Assembly (NCBI RefSeq): GCF_900119845.1
Contig: NZ_FPKU01000001.1
Coordinates: 1,831,528-1,895,527, forward strand
Length of the DNA stretch: 64,000 nt
Direction of reading: 5' to 3'
Source of the DNA: Devosia enhydra
Lineage (GTDB): Bacteria; Pseudomonadota; Alphaproteobacteria; Rhizobiales; Devosiaceae
In this document: positions 18,462 to 27,014 of the stretch, one piece after another
How positions within the stretch are numbered: position 1 is the stretch's first letter
Layout of the letters: each line of letters opens with the position of its first letter
Position numbers and translations under genes: made by a program
Notes under the pieces: model-generated
Seen by the model: only the letters and a program-made list of their open reading frames with translations
Told to the model about the DNA's origin: nothing
Databases searched by the model: none

Positions 18462-19463
18462 TCATTCCACATCCTCCGGGCCGTCATCATAGGCGGTGAT
18501 GTTGAGCGGTTCGGCGGCAAGGCCCTGCTGCTGGCAATAATAGACCAGCGCATCCTCGCGGCCGTGGGTGACCCAGACGGTCTGGGCGCGGGTTTCGGCG
18601 ACGGTCTGGCGCAGCTCGTTCCAGTCGACATGGTCGGAGATGACGAGGGGCAGTTCCACCCCGCTCTGGCGCGCCCGCTGCTTGACGCTCATCCAGCCCG
18701 AAGCCACGGCGAGAACCGGATCGGGCAGCCGCCGGCTCCAGCGATCCTTGACCGCGGAAGGCGGAGCGATGACGATCCGGCCTTCGAGCCCGGCCTTGGG
18801 CACATCGAGCGCCGGGAGCAGCGGGCCAAGCGGAATGCCAAGCTCTTCGTAAAGCGCGCAGAGCCGGATCATCGCGCCGTGGAGATAGATTGGGGCATCA
18901 TATCCGCCTTCGCGCAGGAGCGAGATGACGCGCTGCGCCTTGCCCAGCGCATAGCAGCCGATGACATGGGCCCGCGACGGATAGGCGGCTACCGAGGCCA
19001 GCAGCCGGCGGATTTCAAGGGCCGGATCGGGATGCTGGAAGACCGGGAGGCCGAAGGTAGCTTCGGTCACGAGGAGATCGCATTCCAGGAGTTCGAAGGG
19101 CTGGGCCGTGCGGTCGGGCAGGCGCTTGTAGTCGCCGGTGACGACAATCCGCTGGCCGCCAAATTCCATCAGCACCTGGGCCGAGCCCAGAATGTGCCCG
19201 GCCGGATGAAGGCTGATGCGCATGCCATCCATTTCAAGCACCTCGCCATAGGGCAAGGGCTGGAAGGTGCGGGCACAGTCCTCGCCATACCGGGTCTTCA
19301 TGATGGCGATGGTGTCGGGGGTTGCGAGCACCGCCCCATGGCCCGAGCGTGCGTGATCGCCATGGCCATGTGTGATGATGGCGCGCTCGCGCGGCACCGG
19401 CGGGTCGATATAGGCATCGATGGGGCGGACGCGCAGGTCGCGGTCGAGAAAGGGCTGGGCCAT
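18462..19463 (-). CDS. Ligase-associated MBL-fold DNA exonuclease
   Basis: A 333-residue metallo-beta-lactamase-fold nuclease. The metal-binding motif ITHGHGDHARSGH places ligands at His32, His34, Asp36 and His37. HPAGHILGSAQV and VVTGDYKR supply the next His and Asp, and VISDHVDW/THGRED the C-terminal ones. The family is the exonuclease of the ligase-associated DNA damage response module, resembling SNM1/Artemis-type enzymes. It sits upstream of the ligase gene on the same strand, with a repeat between them. The ATG at 19463 matches the family start (MAQPFLDRDLRVRPIDAYID). Confidence 0.9.
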   Translation of the reverse strand: MAQPFLDRDLRVRPIDAYIDPPVPRERAIITHGHGDHARSGHGAVLATPDTIAIMKTRYGEDCARTFQPLPYGEVLEMDGMRISLHPAGHILGSAQVLMEFGGQRIVVTGDYKRLPDRTAQPFELLECDLLVTEATFGLPVFQHPDPALEIRRLLASVAAYPSRAHVIGCYALGKAQRVISLLREGGYDAPIYLHGAMIRLCALYEELGIPLGPLLPALDVPKAGLEGRIVIAPPSAVKDRWSRRLPDPVLAVASGWMSVKQRARQSGVELPLVISDHVDWNELRQTVAETRAQTVWVTHGREDALVYYCQQQGLAAEPLNITAYDDGPEDVE

Positions 19464-19573
19464 GGCAGTGCCTATAACGCCGCGCGATCGAGGGTGGTTC
19501 AGCCCCATCGGCTGGCCTTTTTCGCGGCTTTTTCCTTGTCGCGCAGGGGGGCGAGCGGGTAAAGCCCTGCGCC

Positions 19574-21181
19574 ATGACCGTGACAGAACCCCATGCCGAC
19601 CGCCCGCTCCGCACCAAGCGCCCGCCCCACGAGACGCGGCGGACCTTCGCCATCATCTCGCACCCGGACGCCGGCAAGACGACGCTGACCGAAAAGCTGC
19701 TCGCATCCTCGGGTGCGATCCAGCAGGCGGGCATGGTGCGCGGACGCGCCAACACCCGCGCCACCCGCTCGGACTGGATGGAAATCGAGCAGCAGCGCGG
19801 CATTTCCATCACCTCGTCGGTAATGACCTTCGAACATGACGGGCTGACCTTCAACCTGCTCGATACGCCGGGCCACTCGGACTTTTCCGAGGACACCTAT
19901 CGCACCCTGACGGCGGTGGATGCGGCAGTGATGGTGATCGACGTGGCCAAGGGCATCGAAAGCCAGACCCTCAAGCTCTTCGAGGTCTGCCGGCTGCGCG
20001 ATATTCCCATTATCACCTTTGCCAACAAGGTGGACCGCGAAGGCAAGGACCCGCTCGAAATCCTCGACGAGATCGCCGATACGCTCGCGCTCGACGTGAC
20101 GCCCATCGTCTGGCCGCTGGGCCAGGGCGTGGACTTCAAGGGCACGGTGGATCTGGTGGGCGGCCGCGTGCTGCATCCCGATGGCACCGAATGGCGGCGT
20201 TTCTCGGACCCCGAGGAGTTGCTGAGCGATGCCGAGCTCAATGCCGATCCCGTGGTCGCCACGTCGCTCGAAAACCTCGAACTGGTGCGCGACGGCCTGC
20301 CCGCCTTCGATCTCGAGACCTATCGCGCCGGACATCTGACCCCGGTGATCTTCGGGTCGGCGCTGAAGACGATCTCGGTGGCCGAGTTGCTGCGCGCGCT
20401 CGGGCAATGGGCGCCCGATCCGCGTCCGCAGCCGGCAGAACCCGCCCCGATCGATCCGGCCGACCCCAAGGTCACCGGCTTTGTGTTCAAGGTGCAGGCG
20501 AACATGGACGCCAACCACCGCGACCGCATCGCCTTCGTGCGGCTCGCCTCGGGCACCTTCCGGCGCGGCATGAAGCTGAGAAATGTGCGCTCGGGCAAGG
20601 AGCTGGCCGTTTCCAACCCGATGTTCTTTTTTGGCCATGATCGCGAACTGGCCGAAGAAGCGGTGGCCGGCGACATCGTCGGCATCCCCAATCACGGCAC
20701 GCTGAGCGTGGGCGACACGCTGGTGGAAGGCACGCAGATCATCAAGGTCACGGGCATCCCCAATTTCGCCCCCGAGATCATCCGGCGCGTGCGCCTGACC
20801 GATCCGATCAAGGCCAAGCAGCTGGGCAAGGCCCTCTCCGATCTGGCCGAGGAAGGCGTGGCGCAGGTTTTCCGCCGCATGATCGGGGCGGACTGGATCG
20901 TGGGCGTCGTGGGCCAGCTGCAGCTCGAAGTGCTGCAGGCCCGCATCGCCAAGGAATACAATACGCCCATCAGCTTCGAGAGCATCAATTTCGAACTGGC
21001 TCGCTGGGTGGCCTGCGACGACAAGCTCGAACTCAAGCGCTTCGTCGATGCCTCCAAGATGGAGATGGCCGAAGACAAGGATGGCGACCCGGTCTATCTG
21101 GCCCAGAGCAGCTGGTGGCTGGGCCGGGCCGAGCGCGACTGGCCCAAGATCAAGTTTCTCTCGACCAAGGAACGGGCTTGA
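19574..21181 (+). CDS. prfC: Peptide chain release factor 3
   Basis: RF3 is a translational GTPase that removes RF1/RF2 from the ribosome after termination. The 535 residues equal the normal size. GTPase motifs are intact: G1 ISHPDAGKTTLTEK, switch region TRATRSDWMEIEQQRGISI, G3 LLDTPGHSDF, G4 FANKVDRE. Domain II starts with FKVQANMD, and the C-terminal part ends KIKFLSTKERA. It is transcribed alone; a 29-bp repeat lies 16 bases after the stop. Confidence 0.97.
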   Translation: MTVTEPHADRPLRTKRPPHETRRTFAIISHPDAGKTTLTEKLLASSGAIQQAGMVRGRANTRATRSDWMEIEQQRGISITSSVMTFEHDGLTFNLLDTPGHSDFSEDTYRTLTAVDAAVMVIDVAKGIESQTLKLFEVCRLRDIPIITFANKVDREGKDPLEILDEIADTLALDVTPIVWPLGQGVDFKGTVDLVGGRVLHPDGTEWRRFSDPEELLSDAELNADPVVATSLENLELVRDGLPAFDLETYRAGHLTPVIFGSALKTISVAELLRALGQWAPDPRPQPAEPAPIDPADPKVTGFVFKVQANMDANHRDRIAFVRLASGTFRRGMKLRNVRSGKELAVSNPMFFFGHDRELAEEAVAGDIVGIPNHGTLSVGDTLVEGTQIIKVTGIPNFAPEIIRRVRLTDPIKAKQLGKALSDLAEEGVAQVFRRMIGADWIVGVVGQLQLEVLQARIAKEYNTPISFESINFELARWVACDDKLELKRFVDASKMEMAEDKDGDPVYLAQSSWWLGRAERDWPKIKFLSTKERA

Positions 21182-21197
21182 ACTGAACTCTCGAGCC

Positions 21198-21226
21198 CCT
21201 CATCCTGAGCCTGTCGAAGGACGAGG
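21198..21226. repeat. 29-bp dispersed repeat, copy 2
   Basis: Same orientation and sequence as 2493-2521. It is nearly palindromic at its ends (CCCCTCATCC against GGACGAGGGG) and lies between prfC and the GIY-YIG gene. Confidence 0.85.
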
Positions 21227-21237
21227 GGCGTCGCGGG

Positions 21238-21561
21238 ATGGTGATCGCCGTCTATATTCTGAGATGTTGCGATGGCAGCTACTATGTCGGCAACACGCGC
21301 AAGCCGATCGAGGCGCGATTGTGGGAGCATCAGCAGGGGCTGGGCAACGGCTTTACCGCCGGGCGACGGCCGGTAGAGCTTGTTTATTGCGAAGCCGCCG
21401 ATAGTCTTTTGGCAGCCTTTGCCCGGGAACGGCAGTTAAAGGGGTGGTCGCGGCGCAAAAAGGAAGCCCTGATCGCAGGCGATTACGACGCGTTGCCGGG
21501 GCTGGCGCGAACTGCAAACACCGGTGCCACAGAACCTCCTCCTTCGACAGGCTCAGGATGA
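21238..21561 (+). CDS. GIY-YIG nuclease superfamily protein
   Basis: A 107-residue protein of the short YhbQ-like GIY-YIG type. The signature appears as VYILRCCDGSYYVGNTRKPIEARLWEH, then GRRPVELVYCE and FARERQLKGWSRRKKEALI, which holds the Glu-containing helix usual for the family. It may act on DNA or RNA; no specific substrate is known. The last ten residues (TEPPPSTGSG) and the stop codon are encoded by the inverted 29-bp repeat at 21535-21563, so the native C-terminus was probably changed by repeat insertion. The Shine-Dalgarno is weak. Confidence 0.85.
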   Translation: MVIAVYILRCCDGSYYVGNTRKPIEARLWEHQQGLGNGFTAGRRPVELVYCEAADSLLAAFARERQLKGWSRRKKEALIAGDYDALPGLARTANTGATEPPPSTGSG

Positions 21562-21563
21562 GG
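21535..21563. repeat. 29-bp dispersed repeat, copy 3 (inverted)
   Basis: Inverse complement of 2493-2521 with one mismatch near its left end. It overlaps the 3' end of the GIY-YIG gene and lies 36 bases before the aldo/keto reductase start. Confidence 0.85.
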
Positions 21564-21598
21564 TTCTGTGGCGCAGCCGAAACAGCGAGGACACCGCA

Positions 21599-22573
21599 AT
21601 GAACAAGCGCAGGCTCGGCAAGACCGGCTACGAGGTTTCAGAGATCGGGCTGGGCTGCTGGCAGCTCGGGGGGGATTTCGGGCCGGTGGACGACGGCACG
21701 GCCTATTCCATCCTTGGCCGCGCCGCCGATCTCGGGGTGAATTTTTGGGATACGGCCGATGTCTATGGCAGCGGGCTCTCGGAAACGCGCATCGGCAGCT
21801 TTCCCCGCAAGGCCGGGGTGCGGGTGGCCACCAAGGTGGGGCGCGGCTCGGCGCTGTTTCCCGATAAATACACCCGCCAGAAACTGCGCGAGAACATCGA
21901 AGCCTCGCTGCGGCGGCTCGGGACCGAGCGGCTCGATCTCGTGCAGCTCCATTGCGTGCCGCGCCCCGTGCTCGAGGATGGCGAGATCTTCGCGTGGATG
22001 GATGGGCTCAAGCGCGACGGGCTCGTGGCCCATTATGGCGCGAGCGTCGAGACCATCGAGGAGGGCATGATCTGCCTCCGGCATGACGGGGTTTCGACGC
22101 TGCAGATCATCTTCAACCTCTTCCGCCAGGATGCGGCCGAGGACTTGCTGCCTGCCGCGGCCGAAAAGGATGTCGGCATCATCGTGCGCCTGCCGCTGGC
22201 GTCGGGGCTGCTCTCGGGCAAATATTCCGCTACAACGGCATTTACCGCCCATGATCACCGCCATTTCAATCGCGACGGGCAGGCCTTCTCGGTGGGCGAG
22301 ACCTTCTCGGGCATTCCCTTCGAGACCGGGCTGGCTCTCGTCGATGCGCTGCGGCCGGTGGTGCCCGAAGGCTGGCCGATGAGCCATCTGGCGCTGCGCT
22401 GGATTCTCGATCATCCGGGGGTTTCCACCATCATCGCCGGGGTGACGCGGCCCGACCAGCTCTCTGACAATGTGGCGGCCGCCGGCCTGCCCAACCTCCC
22501 CGAGGCGTACCGTTTCAAGCTCGCCGAATGGTATTACGAGCATGTGCGGCCGCAGGTGCGCGGCGACATCTGA
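21599..22573 (+). CDS. Aldo/keto reductase
   Basis: A 324-residue NADPH-dependent oxidoreductase of the AKR superfamily (TIM barrel). The catalytic tetrad is visible: Asp and Tyr in WDTADVYGSG, Lys in RVATKVGRG, and His in LVQLHCVP. The start MNKRRLGKTGYEVSEIGLG is typical; ATG 21599 follows GCGAGGA at nine bases. The upstream 25 codons of the frame are repeat-derived and excluded. The substrate is unknown; the branch resembles general alcohol/aldose reductases. Confidence 0.9.
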   Translation: MNKRRLGKTGYEVSEIGLGCWQLGGDFGPVDDGTAYSILGRAADLGVNFWDTADVYGSGLSETRIGSFPRKAGVRVATKVGRGSALFPDKYTRQKLRENIEASLRRLGTERLDLVQLHCVPRPVLEDGEIFAWMDGLKRDGLVAHYGASVETIEEGMICLRHDGVSTLQIIFNLFRQDAAEDLLPAAAEKDVGIIVRLPLASGLLSGKYSATTAFTAHDHRHFNRDGQAFSVGETFSGIPFETGLALVDALRPVVPEGWPMSHLALRWILDHPGVSTIIAGVTRPDQLSDNVAAAGLPNLPEAYRFKLAEWYYEHVRPQVRGDI

Positions 22574-22688
22574 GTTCGCCGCTTTTCCCGCGACCTTGAT
22601 GGCCTGGCAGCGCCCGCGCCCCTAGCCAGCGCGAACTTGCATGCCTAAGTGAAGGCCAGATTTCAGCCTCTTTAAGATCGGATTGCCG

Positions 22689-25601
22689 ATGACTCACCCC
22701 GCCTTCGACCTCGTCCGCGAGACAACCATCCCCGAGATCGCCTCCGGCGCGACACTCTACCGGCACAAAAAGACCGGGGCCGAGGTGCTGTCTCTGGCCA
22801 ATGACGACGAGAACAAGGTGTTCGGCATCACCTTCCGCACCCCGCCGGCAGACTCGACCGGCGTGGCGCACATTCTCGAGCATTCGGTGCTGTGCGGCAG
22901 CCGCAAATATCCGGTCAAGAAGCCGTTCGTGGAGCTGCTCAAGGGCTCGCTCCAGACCTTCCTCAACGCCATGACCTATCCGGACAAGACCGCTTATCCG
23001 GTGGCGAGCCAGAACCTCCAGGATTTCTACAACCTGGTCGATGTCTATCTTGATGCCGTCTTCTTCCCGCTGATCTCGGAGGACACCTTCCGGCAGGAGG
23101 GCTGGCACTACGAGCTCGATTCCACCCAGGGGCCGATGGTCTACAAGGGCGTGGTGTTCAACGAGATGAAGGGCGCCTATTCCTCGCCCGCCGCCGTGCT
23201 CGCCAAGGCCAGCCAGCAATCGCTTTATCCCGAAACCACCTATGGCGTGAATTCGGGTGGCGACCCCAAGGCCATTCCGGACCTCACCTATGAGGATTTC
23301 AAGGCCTTCCACGCCCGCTTCTATCATCCCTCGAACGCCCGCATCGTGTTCTATGGCGATGACGCGCCCGAACAGCGCCTCGCGATCCTCGAGGAGTATC
23401 TGAGCCAGTTCGAGCCGATCCGTCCCGTCTCCGACATCGCGCTGCAGCCGCGCTGGCAGAGCCCGCGCAAGGAGGTGGTGACCTATTCGGCGAGCGAAGC
23501 CGAGGCCGGCAAGAAGACGGGCATGATCTCGGTCAACTGGATGCTCGACGAGATCGCCGATCCCGGCGAATTGCTGGTGCTCAACGTGCTCGAGCAGGCC
23601 TTGGTCGGCACGGCAGCCTCGCCGCTGCGCAAGGCGCTGACCGATTCCGGGCTGGGCGAAGGCCTCACCGGCTCGGGCTTTGCGGAGGAATATCGCCAGC
23701 CCTATTTCACCGTCGGGCTCAAGGGCATCGACGAGGCCGATGGCGATGCGGTCGAGGCGCTGATCCTTTCGACGCTCGAACGGCTTGCCCGCGAAGGCCT
23801 CGATGCCGAGACGGTGGAAGCGGCGCTCAACACCATCGAGTTCCGTCTGCGCGAGAACAATACCGGTTCCTATCCGCGCGGGCTGGCCGTGATGTTCCGC
23901 TCCATGCGCTCATGGCTCTACGAGCAGGATCCGCTGTCCCCGCTCGCCTTCGAAAAGCCGCTCGCCGACCTCAAGGCCCGGCTGGCCGCGGGCGAACGTG
24001 TGTTCGAGGATCTGATCGCGCGCCACATCGTCAACAACTCCCATCGCAGCACCGTGCTGCTCAAGGCCGATACCGGCCAGGCCGCGCGCGAGGCGGCCGA
24101 GGAGCGCGCCCGGCTCGATGCGGCGCGGGCCCGTATGGATGCCGCCGCCGCCCAGGAGGTTGCCGAGATCACGCGCAACCTCAAGGCCTTGCAGGAGGCC
24201 GAAGATGCGCCCGAAGCACTGGCACAGATCCCCGCGCTCGGGCTTGCCGACCTGCCCCGGACCAACAAGCCGATCCCCTCGGCCTGGGACGAGATCGCCG
24301 GCATCCCGGTGATGACCCATGACCTGCCCACGGGCGGCATCGTCTATCTCGACCTCGCCTTCGACATGCGCGTGCTGCCGGCCCGGCTCCTGCCGCTTAT
24401 GCCGATCTTTTCGCGCGCCCTGTTCCAGACCGGCACGGCCAAGGAAGATTTCGTCTCGCTGAGCCAGCGCATGGGGCGCTCCACCGGCGGCATCGGAGCG
24501 ATGCGCTGGGCCTCGGCGCGGCGCGACACCGGCGAAGCGGCGGCGCGCCTCTTCCTGCGCGGCAAGGCGGTGCCCGACAAGGTCGGCGAGATGCTCGCCA
24601 TCATCACCGACGTGGTGGGCTCGGCGCGGCTCGACAACAAGGCGCGCATCCGCCAGCTCGTGCTCGAAGACAAGGCCGGGTTTGAGAGCGGCCTCGCCGG
24701 ACGCGGCAACGGTATCGTCAACATGCGCCTGCGGGCCCGCTTCAACGAGGCCGATTGGGCAACCGAAGAGATGAGCGGCGTGCAGTCGCTGTTCTTCCTG
24801 CGCGAGCTGATCACCCGCATCGATACGGACTGGGAGAGCGTCGAGGCCGATCTCGAAGCCATCCGCACCGTCCTGCTCGGGCGCGCCGGCCTTATCGGCA
24901 ATCTCACCACCGATGCGGCAACGTTGGGCACCGTCCGGCCGCTGCTGGGCGACTTCCTTTCGGCGCTGCCCGCCGGCTCGGGGGCGATCGCGCCCTGGCA
25001 GACCGACGCGACCAAGGGCGCCGAGGCGCTCACCTTCCCCGGACAGGTCAATTATGTGGGCAAGGGCGCCGACCTGTCGGCCCTGGGCTTCGAACCGACC
25101 GGCGCTTCGGCCGTCGCGGTGCGGCACATGAACACCACCTATATGTGGGACAAGGTGCGCGTGCAGGGCGGCGCCTATGGCGGCTCGGCGAGCCTTGATC
25201 CGCAGGCCAAGACGCTGAGCTTCCTCTCCTATCGCGATCCCAACCTGCTCGAGACCCTCGCCGTCTATGACAAGGCCGCCGCCTTCATGGCCAAGGGCAT
25301 CGGCGAGCAGGACCTCGTGCGCTCGGTGATCGGGGTCATCGGCTCGATCGACGCGCATCGCCTGCCCGACGCCAAGGGTTTTGCGGCGCTGATGTTCCAC
25401 CTGATGGGTGAGACCGATGAGAGCCGCCAGGCGCGCCGCGAAGAGGTGCTGGGCACCACCGCGGCCGATTTCAGGCGCTTCGCCGAGGTTCTGGGCGAAG
25501 TCGCGAACCGGGGCGAAGTGGTGGTGCTGGGTTCGGCCGAGGCTGCAGCCAAGGCCAATGAAGATAAGGCGCTGTTTGCCAGGATCACCAGGGTGCTCTG
25601 A
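22689..25601 (+). CDS. M16C insulinase-family metalloprotease (PreP-like)
   Basis: A 970-residue zinc peptidase related to presequence protease. The inverted zinc motif HILEH places ligands at His61 and His65 with catalytic Glu64; the third ligand is in the downstream VVFNEMKGAYSSP segment. A coiled linker (about residues 460-500, rich in Ala/Arg/Glu) separates the active N-terminal half from the catalytically inert C-terminal half, as expected for a peptide-enclosing clamshell. There is no signal peptide, so it probably degrades oligopeptides in the cytosol. ATG 22689 was preferred over the in-frame TTG at 22683. The ribosome-binding site is weak. Confidence 0.92.
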   Translation: MTHPAFDLVRETTIPEIASGATLYRHKKTGAEVLSLANDDENKVFGITFRTPPADSTGVAHILEHSVLCGSRKYPVKKPFVELLKGSLQTFLNAMTYPDKTAYPVASQNLQDFYNLVDVYLDAVFFPLISEDTFRQEGWHYELDSTQGPMVYKGVVFNEMKGAYSSPAAVLAKASQQSLYPETTYGVNSGGDPKAIPDLTYEDFKAFHARFYHPSNARIVFYGDDAPEQRLAILEEYLSQFEPIRPVSDIALQPRWQSPRKEVVTYSASEAEAGKKTGMISVNWMLDEIADPGELLVLNVLEQALVGTAASPLRKALTDSGLGEGLTGSGFAEEYRQPYFTVGLKGIDEADGDAVEALILSTLERLAREGLDAETVEAALNTIEFRLRENNTGSYPRGLAVMFRSMRSWLYEQDPLSPLAFEKPLADLKARLAAGERVFEDLIARHIVNNSHRSTVLLKADTGQAAREAAEERARLDAARARMDAAAAQEVAEITRNLKALQEAEDAPEALAQIPALGLADLPRTNKPIPSAWDEIAGIPVMTHDLPTGGIVYLDLAFDMRVLPARLLPLMPIFSRALFQTGTAKEDFVSLSQRMGRSTGGIGAMRWASARRDTGEAAARLFLRGKAVPDKVGEMLAIITDVVGSARLDNKARIRQLVLEDKAGFESGLAGRGNGIVNMRLRARFNEADWATEEMSGVQSLFFLRELITRIDTDWESVEADLEAIRTVLLGRAGLIGNLTTDAATLGTVRPLLGDFLSALPAGSGAIAPWQTDATKGAEALTFPGQVNYVGKGADLSALGFEPTGASAVAVRHMNTTYMWDKVRVQGGAYGGSASLDPQAKTLSFLSYRDPNLLETLAVYDKAAAFMAKGIGEQDLVRSVIGVIGSIDAHRLPDAKGFAALMFHLMGETDESRQARREEVLGTTAADFRRFAEVLGEVANRGEVVVLGSAEAAAKANEDKALFARITRVL

Positions 25602-25629
25602 GCAGCAGACCCTTGCCATCTATGAAAAA

Positions 25630-25651
25630 GGGCCGCTCCAAGGAGCGGCCC
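25630..25651. terminator. Bidirectional intrinsic terminator
   Basis: A perfect 10-bp stem GGGCCGCTCC/GGAGCGGCCC with an AA loop. On the plus strand it ends the M16C gene transcript (tail TTTCC). On the minus strand the tail is TTTTTCAT, a better T-run, which fits a transcript coming from the 23-codon ORF at 25714-25785. Confidence 0.85.
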
Positions 25652-25713
25652 TTTCCGATTTCGCAAGGATGCCGAGGCCTTGCCGGACTTGGAAAGCCCG
25701 GCGGACCATTCGC

Positions 25714-25785
25714 TCAGCGCGGGAACTGCCCCACGCGATCGGAGACTCCAAGACCTTCGGAAACCTGCGAGTTCGCAAAAGACAT
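25714..25785 (-). CDS. Putative 23-residue small protein or leader-type ORF
   Basis: The frame encodes MSFANSQVSEGLGVSDRVGQ followed by FPR. The ATG is preceded by GGAAGGAGGTGATCCA: 13 bases (AAGGAGGTGATCC) are complementary to the 16S rRNA 3' end, far beyond the usual 4-6. A T-rich terminator lies 63 bases beyond the stop on the same strand, so promoter-ORF-terminator spacing would give a transcript of about 200 nt. The peptide has no membrane segment or recognisable domain. It could be a small protein, or an sRNA/ribosome-sequestering element. The call rests on the ribosome site and terminator only. Confidence 0.45.
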   Translation of the reverse strand: MSFANSQVSEGLGVSDRVGQFPR

Positions 25786-25916
25786 TGGATCACCTCCTTC
25801 CGTTTGTTGACGATGCCCCGATGCTGAACCGCTTCGGGTCGACTGGCAAGTGGCAAGGCTGCAACGGGCGGCGCCCCGAGGTGCTCCTTGGAGCGGGACC
25901 TGCCGGCTCACACCGG

Positions 25917-25988
25917 GTCGTTCCTGCGAAGCAGGACCCTCTGTTTGCAGGCGAAGAAAACGGAGGTCCCTGCTTTTGCAGAGACGAC
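25917..25988. repeat. Imperfect inverted repeat (CCTGCGAAGCAGG family)
   Basis: The left arm (TCGTTCCTGCGAAGCAGGAC) and right arm (GTCCCTGCTTTTGCAGAGAC) are imperfect complements. The same element in near-perfect form is at 62125-62202 and a degenerate copy near 6583-6660. Confidence 0.7.
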
Positions 25989-26073
25989 TTGGCAGGGTAT
26001 GGCGAAACTTCGTGCCCTTTGGCGCTGCCATGCGTCCAATCAGGACGAGGGCTGTCTGCTCAAGGGCCTTGCA

Positions 26074-26144
26074 GCCCTGCGAGCATAGCGCTCCGGGCCT
26101 TAGCCTATCAAATCCCTCCACCGGAGGGATTCGCCGGCAGGGCC
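26074..26144. repeat. 71-bp direct repeat, copy 1
   Basis: From GCCCTGCGAGCATAGC to CCGGCAGGGCC, containing the hairpin AATCCCTCC-ACC-GGAGGGATT. The second copy is at 26230-26300 with a few base differences. Confidence 0.85.
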
Positions 26145-26229
26145 TCGCCGCCCTTCGACCATAGGTCTCAGGGCCTTCGTCGCTCGCGTCGCTCCACCGG
26201 AGCGACGCGTTCCTGCGGACCCTGCCCAA

Positions 26230-26300
26230 GCCCTGCGAGCATAGCTCTTCGGGCCTGAGCCTCTCAAATCCCTCCACCGGAGGGATTTGCCGGCAGGGCC
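26230..26300. repeat. 71-bp direct repeat, copy 2
   Basis: Second copy of the 26074-26144 element, 156 bp downstream, ending ten bases before the efp stop codon. Its hairpin could act as a terminator or stabiliser for the efp transcript. Confidence 0.85.
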
Positions 26301-26309
26301 GGACGAGGC

Positions 26310-26879
26310 TCAGTCCTTCGCGCGTTCGACGTAGGAGCCGTCGGCGGTCATGATGACGACGCGGGTGCCGACGCCGATATGGGGGGGCACCATGGTGCGC
26401 ACGCCATTGTTGAGCGTGGCGGGCTTGAAGGAGGAGGACGCCGTCTGGCCCTTCACCACCGGCTCGGTCTCGACGATCTCGAGGGTGACGCGCGCCGGCA
26501 GTTCGATGGCGATGGCATTGCCCTCGAAGGTCTTGAGATAGACCTTCATGCCGTCGGCGAGATAGGCCTTCTGGTCGCCCACCACGTCGTCGCCCACCAC
26601 CAACTGCTCGTAATTCTCGGGCTCCATGAAATGGTGCCCCTCGCCATCCGAATAGAGGTAATCATATTCGCGCTCGTCGACATCGGCCTTCTCGACCATC
26701 TCGACAGTGCGCCAGCGGCCGATGACCTTAACGCCATCGGAGATGCGGCGCATGTTGACGTTGGTGACCGAGTTTCCCTTGCCGGGATGGACGTTTTCGG
26801 CGGTGAGAACGACGTGCAGGGCGCCGTCCTGCTCCACCACATTGCCCTTGCGCAGCGAAGAGGCGATGACCTTGACCAT
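26310..26879 (-). CDS. efp: Elongation factor P
   Basis: EF-P relieves ribosome stalling at polyproline by binding next to the P-site tRNA. The 189 residues match the family. Domain I carries the loop [11 protein letters not shown], with Lys34 exactly at the position lysylated in E. coli EF-P. Two OB domains follow ([40 protein letters not shown]). The divergent neighbours encode the lysyl-transferase EpmA and the lysine 2,3-aminomutase EpmB, so this EF-P is expected to receive beta-lysine at Lys34. It is a single-gene unit with its start about 135 bp from the epmA start. Confidence 0.97.
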   Translation of the reverse strand: MVKVIASSLRKGNVVEQDGALHVVLTAENVHPGKGNSVTNVNMRRISDGVKVIGRWRTVEMVEKADVDEREYDYLYSDGEGHHFMEPENYEQLVVGDDVVGDQKAYLADGMKVYLKTFEGNAIAIELPARVTLEIVETEPVVKGQTASSSFKPATLNNGVRTMVPPHIGVGTRVVIMTADGSYVERAKD

Positions 26880-27014
26880 TATTTCTTCCTTGTGGGTTCG
26901 TGCGGCGCGTCGTAGAGGCAGGGCCGTCGCGCGCCAGGATGCAAATCCTTCGGAGCGCCCACTATCGCATTCTGGCGAAAATCTCCAGCCCGCGAACGCG
27001 AAAGGTCGCGACAC

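Larger units (their letters stand above)
25602..26309. other. Repeat-rich intergenic region between the M16C and efp genes
   Basis: The 708 bp contain a bidirectional terminator, one 23-codon ORF with an exceptionally strong ribosome-binding site (25714-25785, minus), an imperfect inverted repeat (25917-25988) and two 71-bp direct repeats (26074-26144 and 26230-26300) with AATCCCTCC/GGAGGGATT hairpins. A CGCGTCGCT/AGCGACGCG hairpin is near 26186-26209. Longer open frames here are made of repeats and are not called. Confidence 0.75.

Noticed and set aside
25783-25802. Plus-strand TTGGATCACCTCCTT looked like the 3' end of a 16S rRNA gene.
   Set aside because: Only about 15 bases match and the sequence upstream bears no resemblance to helix 45 or other 16S parts beyond a chance AACCTGCG. 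The minus-strand ribosome-binding-site reading explains it better.
25680-26277. Frames of about 190 codons on both strands in the repeat-rich gap before efp.
   Set aside because: They translate the 71-bp direct repeats and inverted elements, giving repetitive peptides without any family resemblance.
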